Shown here: piece by piece, positions 31,812 to 39,953 of the stretch | Position numbering within the stretch: position 1 is the stretch's first letter | Layout: each line of letters opens with the position of its first letter | NCBI GenBank assembly: GCA_945860375.1 | Contig: CAMAQR010000023.1 | Span: 1-60,899 of the forward strand | Direction: 5' to 3' | DNA length: 60,899 bases | DNA from: Pseudorhodobacter antarcticus | GTDB taxonomy: Bacteria; Pseudomonadota; Alphaproteobacteria; Rhodobacterales; Rhodobacteraceae | The notes under the pieces: generated by a model | Seen by the model: the letters and a program-made list of their open reading frames with translations, nothing else | The model's database searches: none | Told to the model about the DNA's origin: nothing | Program-made: the position numbers and the translations under genes

Positions 31812-32621
31812 ATGGACGATTTTCGCGGCCGCGTGACCAAAGACGGCATCCGCATCTATGATGATGCAGAATTCGCAGGCATGCGCAGTGCAGGTCGCGT
31901 GGCCGCTGAAATCCTTGATATGGTTGGTGATTATGTCAAACCGGGCGTCACCACAGCGGTGATTGACGACTTCATCCGCGAAGAAATTGTCCGCCGTGGT
32001 GTGGTTTCGGCGACGATCGGTTACAAGGGTTACAAGCACGCCTCGTGCATTTCGGTGAACCATGTGGTCTGCCATGGAATTCCGGGTGCTAAGGTGCTGA
32101 TGGATCAGGATATTCTGAACATTGATGTCACGGTGATCGTGGACGGCTGGTTTGGCGACACCTCACGCATGTATGTGGCCGGAACCGTGCCGCGCAAGGC
32201 CGAACGGCTGATCGAGGTCACGCATGAATCGCTGATGCGCGGTATCGCGGCAGTAAAGCCGGGGAATACATTTGGCGATATTGGCCATGCGATTCAAAGC
32301 TTTGTTGAAAGCAACCGCATGTCGGTGGTGCGCGATTTTTGCGGCCACGGCCTTGGCCGGGTGTTCCACGCGCCGCCGAATGTGCTGCACTATGGTCGCC
32401 CCAACGCCGGCGCTGTGCTCGAAGAGGGTATGTTCTTCACCATCGAACCGATGGTCAACCTTGGCCGCCCCGAAACCAAGGTTCTGGCTGATGACTGGAC
32501 CGCCGTGACCCGCGACAAATCGCTGTCGGCGCAGTTTGAACATTCGGTCGGCGTCACCGCAACGGGCTGTGAAATCTTCACCGTCTCGCCGGCGGGCAAG
32601 TTTCACCCGACTTGGGGCTAA
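31812..32621 (+). CDS. map: Methionine aminopeptidase, type I
   Basis: 269 residues. All five metal ligands are recognisable: Asp in LNIDVTVIVDGWFGDTSRM (two), His in CGHGLGRVFHAPP, Glu in TIEPMVNLG and Glu in AQFEHSVGVT. It removes the initiator Met from nascent proteins. ATG at 31812 follows AAGAGGACGACCC. The stop overlaps the stop of the convergent HAD gene by four bases. Confidence 0.96.
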   Translation: MDDFRGRVTKDGIRIYDDAEFAGMRSAGRVAAEILDMVGDYVKPGVTTAVIDDFIREEIVRRGVVSATIGYKGYKHASCISVNHVVCHGIPGAKVLMDQDILNIDVTVIVDGWFGDTSRMYVAGTVPRKAERLIEVTHESLMRGIAAVKPGNTFGDIGHAIQSFVESNRMSVVRDFCGHGLGRVFHAPPNVLHYGRPNAGAVLEEGMFFTIEPMVNLGRPETKVLADDWTAVTRDKSLSAQFEHSVGVTATGCEIFTVSPAGKFHPTWG

Positions 32622-33256
32622 AGGCCCAAGATCCGGGGCAAGTCCTTCATATCGCTGAATAATTCTGCGCCCTCTGCGGCCAAAGCGGCACCGTCATGGG
32701 GCGCATACCCCAGACAGCGCATGCCCGCAGCCCTTGCCGCACGGGCGCCGGTGGCGCTGTCTTCGATCACAACGCAGCCCGACGGAGCCGTCTTTAACGC
32801 TGCCGCACAATGCAGGAAAAGATCCGGCGCTGGTTTGGGTTTGCGCAGACTTTGCCCTGAAAACAGCCCCTTGAAGCGGTCAATCAGCCCATGCTGCCCC
32901 AAGGTGATCTGCATCTTTTCAGCCGATCCGTTCGAGCCCATCGCATAGGGAATGCCCGCCGCGTCCAGCGCATCCAATACGCCCAGAATGCCCGGCACCA
33001 AAGGCGTGCCCAAGCGCAGTTTCGCATAAAGTTGCGCGTAGAAGTCATCGCACCAATCATCAGGCAGCCTGGCCCCGGCCTCGATGGCCTTGTCGCGCAG
33101 CGCGGGCAAGGTCAGCCCCAGATAATGGTCGTGCAATTCTGGCAGCGTTACCTGCAACCCATGGCGCGCAAAGTCCTGAACCAGCATGTCAAACAGCATC
33201 GGTTCGCTATCAACAACCACTCCGTCACAGTCGAAAATCACTGCAGAGGGCGTCAT
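32618..33256 (-). CDS. HAD-superfamily phosphatase/phosphoglucomutase-like protein
   Basis: 212 residues. HAD motifs are IFDCDGVVVDSEP (nucleophile and acid/base Asp), SNGSAEKM (motif II), RKPKPAPDLF (motif III Lys) and VIEDSATGARAA (motif IV). The subfamily includes beta-phosphoglucomutase and phosphoglycolate phosphatase; the exact substrate is open. Its start overlaps the rsmD stop by four bases. Confidence 0.9.
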   Translation of the reverse strand: MTPSAVIFDCDGVVVDSEPMLFDMLVQDFARHGLQVTLPELHDHYLGLTLPALRDKAIEAGARLPDDWCDDFYAQLYAKLRLGTPLVPGILGVLDALDAAGIPYAMGSNGSAEKMQITLGQHGLIDRFKGLFSGQSLRKPKPAPDLFLHCAAALKTAPSGCVVIEDSATGARAARAAGMRCLGYAPHDGAALAAEGAELFSDMKDLPRILGL

Positions 33257-33810
33257 GAGGCGGCCTGCAGAATCGTGACAAGAGTGTCGCCGTATTTGCG
33301 CTGATCCAGTTGGTCAAAGCCTTGCGGTGGCAGCGGCGCGGCGCGTTCTTCCCAGATAACCAAAGCTTGCGGCCCAAGCCAGCCCGCCAAGGCCGCCAAG
33401 GCCACCTCTCCCATCTGTTTGTCATAGGGCGGGTCGAGGAAGACCAGATCGAACGCCGCGCCAGGGTTCGCCCCCGGTCTCAGTGCATCGCGCCGCAGGA
33501 TTTCGCAGCGATCCTCGACGCGCATCAGGCCGATGTTGCGCTTCAAAATCGCCAAGGCCGCCGGGCCATTTTCCAGAAAAACCGCCTGCGCAGCCCCTCG
33601 CGACAGCGCCTCCAACCCCAGCGCGCCGGTGCCCGCAAACACATCCAACACCCGCGCGCCTGCCAGTGGATTGCCATAACCGCCATTGATCAGCAGGTTG
33701 AAAATAGACTCGCGCACCCGGTCGGACGTGGGGCGCAGATGCGCCTTCGCATCGCCTTCACCGACCGGAGTAAGGTGCAACCCGCGAGAGGTTCCGCCGA
33801 TGATCCTCAT
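33253..33810 (-). CDS. rsmD: 16S rRNA (guanine966-N2)-methyltransferase RsmD
   Basis: 185 residues. MRIIGGTSRGLHL, RPTSDRVRESIFNLL, the SAM motif LDVFAGTGALGLEALSRGA and the catalytic VFLDPPYDK (N-P-P-Y class with D) are diagnostic. It methylates G966 of 16S rRNA. It overlaps both neighbours by four bases (FAD reductase upstream, HAD downstream), making a tightly coupled trio. Confidence 0.95.
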   Translation of the reverse strand: MRIIGGTSRGLHLTPVGEGDAKAHLRPTSDRVRESIFNLLINGGYGNPLAGARVLDVFAGTGALGLEALSRGAAQAVFLENGPAALAILKRNIGLMRVEDRCEILRRDALRPGANPGAAFDLVFLDPPYDKQMGEVALAALAGWLGPQALVIWEERAAPLPPQGFDQLDQRKYGDTLVTILQAAS

Positions 33811-35015
33811 GCTTTCAGCAAAGATTTCATTTCTGTCGCGGGGTCGGCGACGGCGGCTTTTGATGGAGACTTTCCCTGTTCGATCAACCGCTTACCGACC
33901 ATATAGGCGCGCGGATCGTTCATTGCGTCCACGGCCAAAAGCGTATCGCCCTTGTAGTACCAGAACGACACGGAATCTTCGTTCGGTCCGCGCGTGACGA
34001 TAGTGTCATAGCCGGTGTTCAGCCCGGCAATCTGCAATTTGCAGTCGTATTGATCCGACCAGAACCAAGGTTTCGCCTGATACTCCAGCCCCGCGCCAAG
34101 GATGTTTTGCGCGACGATTTCGGCCTGATCGATGGCATTGCCCACCGATTCCAACCGCAGCCGCCCGCCATTGTGCGGAAAGCTGGCGCAATCGCCGGCC
34201 GACCAGATATGCGGGTCCGACGTGCGTCCTTGGGCATCGGTTCTGATGCCGTTTTCAATTGTCAAACCCGCCGCTTCGGCCAAGGCGATGCCCGGTAAAA
34301 TCCCAACGCCCGCAATCACGAAATCGGCGGGCAGTTCGGTGCCATCCGACAGGCGCACGCCCGTCACCCTGCCCTCTCCCAGCAGCCGGTCCAGACCGGT
34401 CGATTCCAGAATTTTTACCCCATGATCCCGGTGCAAAGCGCGGAAATAGTCACTGGTTTCCGGGGCCGCGACGCGCTGCAAAATGCGGGGGGCCATTTCC
34501 AGAACCGTCACATCAAGACCCAGCTTGCGCGCCACAGCCGCCGCCTCCAGCCCGATGTAGCCCCCGCCGACGATCACCAAACGACGGCCCGCCACGAATT
34601 CCGCCTGCATCGCGTCCACGTCAGCCAGGGTCCGTACCGTGTAAACTCCGGCCAGATCGCCACCAACAGCGGCCGGCAAACGGCGCGGGTTGGACCCGGT
34701 GGTCAGCGCCAGCGCGTCATAGGACAGCACCTCGGCCTCAAGTGTCACGGTTTGCGTTGCAGGATCAATGGCGGTAACTTTGTTATTTAATTTCAAAGTG
34801 ATAGCGTTGGCGGCGTAGAAATCGGCACCGCGCAGCCACAACCGTTCAGCCTCCATTTCGCCCAGAAGATAGGCTTTGGACAGTGGCGGGCGCTGATACG
34901 GCGGGCTGGCTTCTTCGCCGATCAAAGTGATCGCACCCTGATGCCCCGCTTGCCGCAGTTTCGCCACAAGCGCCGCCCCGGCCTGCCCCGCGCCGATTAC
35001 CACAACATGCGTCAT
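33807..35015 (-). CDS. FAD-dependent ferredoxin/rubredoxin reductase-type oxidoreductase
   Basis: 402 residues. Two dinucleotide folds are visible: FAD (HVVVIGAGQAGAALVAKLRQ) and NAD(P)H (RLVIVGGGYIGLEAAAVARK). The FAD-contacting WSAGDCASFP follows, and a reductase C-terminal domain has FWSDQYDCKLQIAGL. It resembles putidaredoxin and rhodocoxin reductases that feed electrons to small ferredoxins, but no ferredoxin or P450 gene lies nearby. ATG at 35015 is placed 6 bases after AGAGGGG. Confidence 0.9.
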   Translation of the reverse strand: MTHVVVIGAGQAGAALVAKLRQAGHQGAITLIGEEASPPYQRPPLSKAYLLGEMEAERLWLRGADFYAANAITLKLNNKVTAIDPATQTVTLEAEVLSYDALALTTGSNPRRLPAAVGGDLAGVYTVRTLADVDAMQAEFVAGRRLVIVGGGYIGLEAAAVARKLGLDVTVLEMAPRILQRVAAPETSDYFRALHRDHGVKILESTGLDRLLGEGRVTGVRLSDGTELPADFVIAGVGILPGIALAEAAGLTIENGIRTDAQGRTSDPHIWSAGDCASFPHNGGRLRLESVGNAIDQAEIVAQNILGAGLEYQAKPWFWSDQYDCKLQIAGLNTGYDTIVTRGPNEDSVSFWYYKGDTLLAVDAMNDPRAYMVGKRLIEQGKSPSKAAVADPATEMKSLLKA

Positions 35016-35093
35016 GCCCATCCCCTCTGGTCGATTGCCCCGCATGACCCTATATCTGTGACTTGGAAAAACGCAACGCGAGAGGGATAGATT

Positions 35094-35582
35094 ATGACGA
35101 TTTCTGTGGGGGCCGCGCTACCTGAGGCCAGTTTGTTGCAGATGGGCGCGGCTGGTCCCGAGGCGGTGGCGTTGGGTGCAAAACTCAAGGGCCGCAACGT
35201 CGTGATCTTTGGCCTGCCCGGCGCCTTTACCGGCACTTGCACCACCGCGCATGTGCCCAGTTTCATCCGCACCCGTGAAAAATTGGCGGCCAAAGGCGTG
35301 GACGAGGTGATCTGCGTTTCGGTCAACGACCCCTTCGTGATGCAGGCCTGGGGAGCGTCCACCGGAGCGACGGCGGCGGGGATCACCATGCTGGGTGACG
35401 GCGACGCCAGCTTTACCAAGGCGATCGGGATGGAGTTCACCGTTCCGGCGATCGGCTTTCATGACCGGTCAAAGCGCTTTGCGCTTTACGCAGTCGATGG
35501 TGTTGTGAAGGTGCTGCATCTGGAAGAAAACGCCGGTCAGTGTGAGATTTCGGGCGGCGAGGCGATGCTGGCCGCGATCTGA
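35094..35582 (+). CDS. Peroxiredoxin (Prx5 type)
   Basis: 162 residues. The peroxidatic motif PGAFTGTCTTAHVPSF has the catalytic Cys in the TxxC context, and SVNDPFVMQAWG and DGDASFTKAIGM are Prx5 signatures. A further Cys near the C-terminus (NAGQCEISGGEAML) could resolve the disulfide. It reduces peroxides with glutaredoxin or thioredoxin. It is divergent from the FAD reductase gene and ends at a strong stem-loop. Confidence 0.94.
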   Translation: MTISVGAALPEASLLQMGAAGPEAVALGAKLKGRNVVIFGLPGAFTGTCTTAHVPSFIRTREKLAAKGVDEVICVSVNDPFVMQAWGASTGATAAGITMLGDGDASFTKAIGMEFTVPAIGFHDRSKRFALYAVDGVVKVLHLEENAGQCEISGGEAMLAAI

Positions 35583-35586
35583 GGAA

Positions 35587-35620
35587 ATGGGCGTTCGCGC
35601 AATGCGAACGCCCATTCGTT
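35587..35620. terminator. Bidirectional terminator between the peroxiredoxin gene and the PCD gene
   Basis: Perfect 12-base arms (ATGGGCGTTCGC at 35587-35598 and its complement at 35604-35615) with a 5-base loop lie between two convergent stop codons. TCGTTT follows on the plus strand. Confidence 0.75.
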
Positions 35621-35982
35621 TATAAGCCTGCCTTGATTTCACACAGACATGACACCGGATCAGAGTGATCGCGGACCACTTCGGCCCCACCCGCGGCCTT
35701 GTCCATCAGGGCCGCCAAGGTGATGTCCAGCGCGGACAACCCTTTGCAATCGTGGGTGATCAGCGTGACATCCACCACATTGTATTTGTTCGACCATTCC
35801 GGGTGATGGTTGAGCTTTTCCGCAGCCAGCGCCGCGCGGGTCATGAATCCCCACGCCTCTGAAAAGGTTTTGAATTTCCAGATTTTGCGCAGGGCATCTC
35901 GCCCCGGAACGGCGCCCCACCCCGTTTCCCCCAAGGGTGGCAATTGAGTCGCGCGGTCATCAGCCCCAAGCAGGTTTGCCAT
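35620..35982 (-). CDS. 4a-hydroxytetrahydrobiopterin dehydratase (PCD/DCoH)
   Basis: 120 residues with the active-site motif [20 protein letters not shown] (the catalytic histidines) and a preceding [17 protein letters not shown] helix. It recycles pterin cofactors after aromatic amino-acid hydroxylation or serves as a general pterin dehydratase. ATG at 35982 ([10 protein letters not shown]) is used because upstream residues have no homology. It is 49 bases downstream of the FemAB-like gene. Confidence 0.93.
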   Translation of the reverse strand: MANLLGADDRATQLPPLGETGWGAVPGRDALRKIWKFKTFSEAWGFMTRAALAAEKLNHHPEWSNKYNVVDVTLITHDCKGLSALDITLAALMDKAAGGAEVVRDHSDPVSCLCEIKAGL

Positions 35983-36031
35983 CACTTCAACCTTTCCTAT
36001 CTTCTTACATGAATAGTCGTTTGTATTGAGC

Positions 36032-37180
36032 TCACGCATCTTCAGATGAAACCCGGCGAAACGGCCCGTAGGCTGTTAGGACTTCGATTTCTTCATCCAC
36101 AGCATGACGCTCTTCTATCAGATACCGCGCAACCGCGCCCCTGAAGGCCGAGTCTGCAATGTAATGCAGCGAATGCACCGGAGTCGGCAAATACCCGCGC
36201 GCCAATTTGTGTTCGCCCTGCGCGCCCGCCTCTACCCGCGCCATGCCTTGAGCGATGGCCCAGTCAATGGCCTGATAGTAGCACAGTTCAAAATGCAGAC
36301 AGGGGTGGTCTTCGCTGCAGCCCCAATAACGGCCAAACAGGGTATCGCGGCCAATGAAGTTCAGTGCCCCGGCAACGGCGCGCGCACCGTCAAAGGCCAG
36401 AACCAGCAGCACATCATCACGCATCGTGGCCTGCACCTGATCGAAAAACCCGCGCTTCAGATAAGGTGTGCCCCATTTGCGATTGCCAGTGTCTTGATAA
36501 AACTGCCAGAACGCATCCCAATGCGCGGGTTCAATCGCATCACCGGTCAGGGCGCGGATGGTCAGGCCCGAGGCCCGCGCTGTCTCGCGCTCCTTTCGGA
36601 TCATCTTGCGTTTGCGACTGGAGAGGTCGCCCAGAAAGGCGTCAAAGGTCGCGTAGCCGCGATTCTCCCAATGGAATTGCTGGGTGACGCGGTGCAACAG
36701 CCCGTGTTTGCCCGCCAGATCTTCGGCCTCATCCGGGGTGCAAAAGGTGATGTGCAGGGACGAAAGTTGGTTCTGATCGGTCAGGCCAATCGCCGCCTGC
36801 AGCAGGGTTTCGCGCAAGCCTGGATCACACAGAAAACGCCGCCCGGACGCCGGGGTGAACGGGACGGCGACTTGCAGTTTGGGATAATAACTGCCCCCGG
36901 CGCGTTCCAGCGCCTGCGCCCAGCCGTGATCAAAGATGTACTCGCCCTGACTGTGCGCCTTCACATAAAGCGGCAGTGCGGCGATGGGGTTGCCACCACG
37001 CAAAATCAGCGGGCGGGTTTGCCAGCCAGTGCCCGGGCCCGTGGAATTGGACTGGTCCAACGCCGCCAAAAAGCGATGGGTGGTGAAGGGGTCAATCGGG
37101 CGGCCCGGTTCAGGACAGGCCAAAGCGTCCCATTCGGGGGCGGAAATGTCGGCCATGCCGTTGAGAAGGTCTGCGCGCAT
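36032..37180 (-). CDS. FemAB-like/GNAT-fold protein of the DUF482 family
   Basis: 382 residues. [18 protein letters not shown] and [20 protein letters not shown], followed by [20 protein letters not shown] and [18 protein letters not shown], are typical of the DUF482 (PF04339) family related to peptidyl-transfer GNAT enzymes. The biochemical role is not established. It is third in a minus-strand operon with RidA and GDPD genes; this order recurs in related bacteria from general knowledge. Confidence 0.9.
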   Translation of the reverse strand: MRADLLNGMADISAPEWDALACPEPGRPIDPFTTHRFLAALDQSNSTGPGTGWQTRPLILRGGNPIAALPLYVKAHSQGEYIFDHGWAQALERAGGSYYPKLQVAVPFTPASGRRFLCDPGLRETLLQAAIGLTDQNQLSSLHITFCTPDEAEDLAGKHGLLHRVTQQFHWENRGYATFDAFLGDLSSRKRKMIRKERETARASGLTIRALTGDAIEPAHWDAFWQFYQDTGNRKWGTPYLKRGFFDQVQATMRDDVLLVLAFDGARAVAGALNFIGRDTLFGRYWGCSEDHPCLHFELCYYQAIDWAIAQGMARVEAGAQGEHKLARGYLPTPVHSLHYIADSAFRGAVARYLIEERHAVDEEIEVLTAYGPFRRVSSEDA

Positions 37181-37246
37181 GATCCGCCTGTTCGCGTGGC
37201 AAAGCCAATGATTGAGCCGCTAAGGATGGGGCGAGCCGTCGCCGCG

Positions 37247-38017
37247 TCAAGCCTGTGCGGCGGCGGGATAGGATTCGAACGTGATGTTTTGGGCGACGGT
37301 GCGCGCCTTTGCCTCGGCCTCCGTGGTGCGGATGGTCCAGCACAGGATGGCAGCCCCTGCCGCTTTCAGTTCCGCCACGCGGGCGCGCGACAGGTCGGCG
37401 GCTTCGTGGCTGACAAAGCTGGAAAGGGTGCGGTTGTAATCCGGGATCGCGCGCAAGTGATCGCAGGTAGCGGGGTCCAAAGGGGCCCAGTCGGTGGGGT
37501 CATAGGCCGAGGTGGTCAGCCCGCGGGGCAGGTGGGGGGCAAGCCGGGCCATATGGGCAATGGCATGCGGGTTGAAAGACATCAGGGCGACGTGGCCCTG
37601 ATATGTGGCCAAAGCTGCGGTGGTGGCCGCTTCAAGCCGACCATCGGTTTGCGACATGCTGCCGGTTTGGTCCTTGAGTTCGATCAACAGCGGCACACGG
37701 CCTGAAATCTGGGTCAGGATTTGGGTCAGCGTCGGAATGGAGTCGTCGCTGTGGCGCAATTTGATCTGGCTCAGGTCGGCGGCGGTTCGGTCCGCGATCA
37801 GGCCGGTGGCGTCGGTCAGGCGGTCAAGCTGGTCATCATGGAACACCATCGCGACGCCGTCTCGGGACAGTTGCAGGTCGATCTCGATGCCGTAGCCCGC
37901 ATTGATCGCGGCCTGCACCGCGCCCGGTGAGTTTTCGGGGCGGCGCAGGGCGCGGTTGTGATAGGCGCGGTGGGCCAGTGGGGTGGTCAGGAAAGCGGCG
38001 GGCAGGGGGACTCGCAT
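37247..38017 (-). CDS. Glycerophosphodiester phosphodiesterase
   Basis: 256 residues of the GDPD TIM-barrel family. Catalytic and metal motifs are AHRAYHNRALRRPENSPGAV (HR and NEN-like), GIEIDLQLSRDG (ExD) and VFHDDQLDRLT (HD). It hydrolyses deacylated phospholipids to glycerol 3-phosphate and an alcohol. No signal peptide is seen, so it is probably cytoplasmic. Its start overlaps the RidA stop by one base. Confidence 0.93.
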   Translation of the reverse strand: MRVPLPAAFLTTPLAHRAYHNRALRRPENSPGAVQAAINAGYGIEIDLQLSRDGVAMVFHDDQLDRLTDATGLIADRTAADLSQIKLRHSDDSIPTLTQILTQISGRVPLLIELKDQTGSMSQTDGRLEAATTAALATYQGHVALMSFNPHAIAHMARLAPHLPRGLTTSAYDPTDWAPLDPATCDHLRAIPDYNRTLSSFVSHEAADLSRARVAELKAAGAAILCWTIRTTEAEAKARTVAQNITFESYPAAAQA

Positions 38018-38478
38018 CAGGTGATCTGGAAGATGGCTTCGATTTCCACGGCGACGCCAAGGGGGAGTGAGGCGGCGGAGACGGCAGAACGGGCGTGGCG
38101 ACCCGCTTCGCCGAGGACGGCGACGAGGAAATCGGAGGCGCCGTTGATCACGCGTGGTTGGTCGGTGAAATCGGCGGCAGAGTTGACGAAGCCGACCAGT
38201 TTCACGGCGCGGACCACTCGGGTCAGATCGCCGTCACAGGCTTTCTTCAGCTGCGCCAGCAGGGAAATCGCGCAGCTTTTCGCCGCGTCGGCTCCGGCCT
38301 CGATGGTCAGGTCCACCCCGACCTTGCCTTTGATCAGCCCGCCCGCGTTCTGGCTGATCTGGCCCGAGATATGGACCAGGTTTCCAACCTGCACGAAGGG
38401 GACGTAATTGGCAGCGGGGGCAGGAGCGTCGGGCAGGGTGACGCCCAATTCGGCAAGACGGGTTTCAATGGCGGACAT
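38017..38478 (-). CDS. RidA/YjgF/YER057c-family protein
   Basis: 153 residues, ATG at 38478 (MSAIETRLAELGVTLPDAPA). PFVQVGNLVHISGQISQNAG and the C-terminal AVEIEAIFQIT fit the long YjgF-like subgroup. It deaminates or scavenges reactive enamine/imine metabolites; some members of this subgroup lack the catalytic Arg and may have other roles. The upstream region has a palindrome shared with fadH. It is first in the operon with GDPD and the FemAB-like gene. Confidence 0.92.
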   Translation of the reverse strand: MSAIETRLAELGVTLPDAPAPAANYVPFVQVGNLVHISGQISQNAGGLIKGKVGVDLTIEAGADAAKSCAISLLAQLKKACDGDLTRVVRAVKLVGFVNSAADFTDQPRVINGASDFLVAVLGEAGRHARSAVSAASLPLGVAVEIEAIFQIT

Positions 38479-38543
38479 AGGGAGCCTCTGGTTCAAAGTT
38501 GCGGGCAGGCTAGCCTTGGCGGAGATGTGGAGCAAGGGGCGAC

Positions 38544-38568
38544 GGTCCCAACTTGGGACCATTTTTTT
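38544..38568. promoter_or_regulatory. 17-base palindrome with T-run upstream of the RidA gene
   Basis: GGTCCC-AACTT-GGGACC (extended to 8-base arms GGTCCCAA/TTGGGACC) lies 66 bases upstream of the RidA start and is followed by seven T on the plus strand. It could be an operator shared with fadH (22324-22340) or a terminator for plus-strand transcription, although no plus-strand gene precedes it. Confidence 0.4.
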
Positions 38569-38648
38569 GCCTTTTACTTTCAATGGGTTGGGGTGCCCAT
38601 TTTAGGGATTTGTTAAGGTTTGGCGCAAGGTGCGTGTCGGCGCGGACC

Positions 38649-39953
38649 CTAGGTTTCGCGAAACGCCAGCTTGAAATAGTCGGTGAAGGGTTTCAGCAGA
38701 TAGGCCATCGGCGTGCGCGCGCCGGTCTGGATGAAGGCCTCTACCGGCATGCCGGGCAGTAGGGTCAAGCCTGACAGCTTGGCCATTTCGCCTGCATCCA
38801 GAACGATTTCGGCGCGGTAGAAAGAGGATTGCGTGCGCTGATCGGTCAAGGCATCGGCGGAAATCGTGGTGACATGCGCCATCAGCTCTGGTGTGGTGCG
38901 GGCCGAAAAGGTGGAAAACACCAGCCGCACCTGTTGGCCGACATGCACTTCATCGACGTGAAACGGGCTGATCTGCGCGGTGATCACCAGAGGGCGGTCT
39001 TGTGGAATGATGTACAACACCGGATCAGCCGGGCGCAGCACCGATTGCGGCGCGGTGACTTGCAGGCCCAGCACCAGACCCGAAACGGGCGCCCTGATTT
39101 CCAACCGGGTGATGCGTTCGATCAGGGCGCGGCGGCGTTCGGCCAGTTCCAACTCTTGCTGGCCAATGTCGCGCAATTGGGTGTTGGCCTCTTCGCGGCG
39201 CACGGCGGCGAGGCGCAGGATTTCCAACTCCACCTCTGTCGCGCGGCCTTCTGCCTGCGCACGCGACGACGCGAGTTCGCCCACATTGCCCAAAAGCTGC
39301 GCCTCTTCGCGTTGCAGGGCCGACACGCGGCTGGCTTGGGCAAGGCCCTTTTGCAGCAGGCTTTGTTGATCGGTCAATTCCTGCCGGATCAGACCCAACT
39401 GAATGGTCAATGCCTGCGACTGCGCCGCAACCCCTTCTATTTGTGACGCAATCTGGCCGCCACGTTTGACCAGTTGTTCACTTTGGCGGGCAAGGCTTTC
39501 GCGGCGGGCGATGAACAGCCCACGCTGCCCCTCGATCAGTTCGGCAATTTCGGGGCGGGTTTTGGCCAGTTCGGCCAGTTCCCCGGTAAAGCTGGGCGCG
39601 TCTTTATCGTCGCGCTCTGCCTCCAGCCGGGCGCGGCGGGCGCGCATTTCGAACAACTGACCCTCGACGATGGCAAGTTCGGATTGCAGCAGGCTGCCGT
39701 CCAGCCGGATCAGCAGATCGCCCGATTTCACCGCCTGTGCTTCGATCACGGCGATTTCGGCAACAACGCCACCATCGGGGTGCTGCACGATCTGGCGGTT
39801 CTGTTCCACCTCAAGTTGGCCGGGGGCGACGATGGCCCCGGAAATGTCGGTGAGCAGAGCCCAGCCGCCAAAGCCGCCGACCAGCAGAGCAAGGGTCACA
39901 AGGCCGGTGGTAACAGGGCGACGGGCGGACCATTTTTGCGATTGCAGGGTCAT
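38649..39953 (-). CDS. Type I secretion membrane-fusion protein (HlyD/PrtE family)
   Basis: 434 residues. A single N-terminal membrane helix (GLVTLALLVGGFGGWALL) precedes a biotinyl-lipoyl-like start (NRQIVQHPDGGVVAEIAV), long coiled-coil helices (about 110-280) and a beta-barrel part ending with YLLKPFTDYFKLAFRET. It bridges the ABC transporter to an outer-membrane TolC. ATG overlaps the ABC-gene stop by four bases. No TolC or secreted substrate is encoded nearby. Confidence 0.93.
   Translation of the reverse strand: MTLQSQKWSARRPVTTGLVTLALLVGGFGGWALLTDISGAIVAPGQLEVEQNRQIVQHPDGGVVAEIAVIEAQAVKSGDLLIRLDGSLLQSELAIVEGQLFEMRARRARLEAERDDKDAPSFTGELAELAKTRPEIAELIEGQRGLFIARRESLARQSEQLVKRGGQIASQIEGVAAQSQALTIQLGLIRQELTDQQSLLQKGLAQASRVSALQREEAQLLGNVGELASSRAQAEGRATEVELEILRLAAVRREEANTQLRDIGQQELELAERRRALIERITRLEIRAPVSGLVLGLQVTAPQSVLRPADPVLYIIPQDRPLVITAQISPFHVDEVHVGQQVRLVFSTFSARTTPELMAHVTTISADALTDQRTQSSFYRAEIVLDAGEMAKLSGLTLLPGMPVEAFIQTGARTPMAYLLKPFTDYFKLAFRET

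Noticed and set aside
36104..37705. 533-codon plus-strand open frame over the FemAB-like and GDPD genes
   Set aside because: Low-complexity Gly/Arg/Gln composition with no domain; both minus-strand genes have clear motifs.
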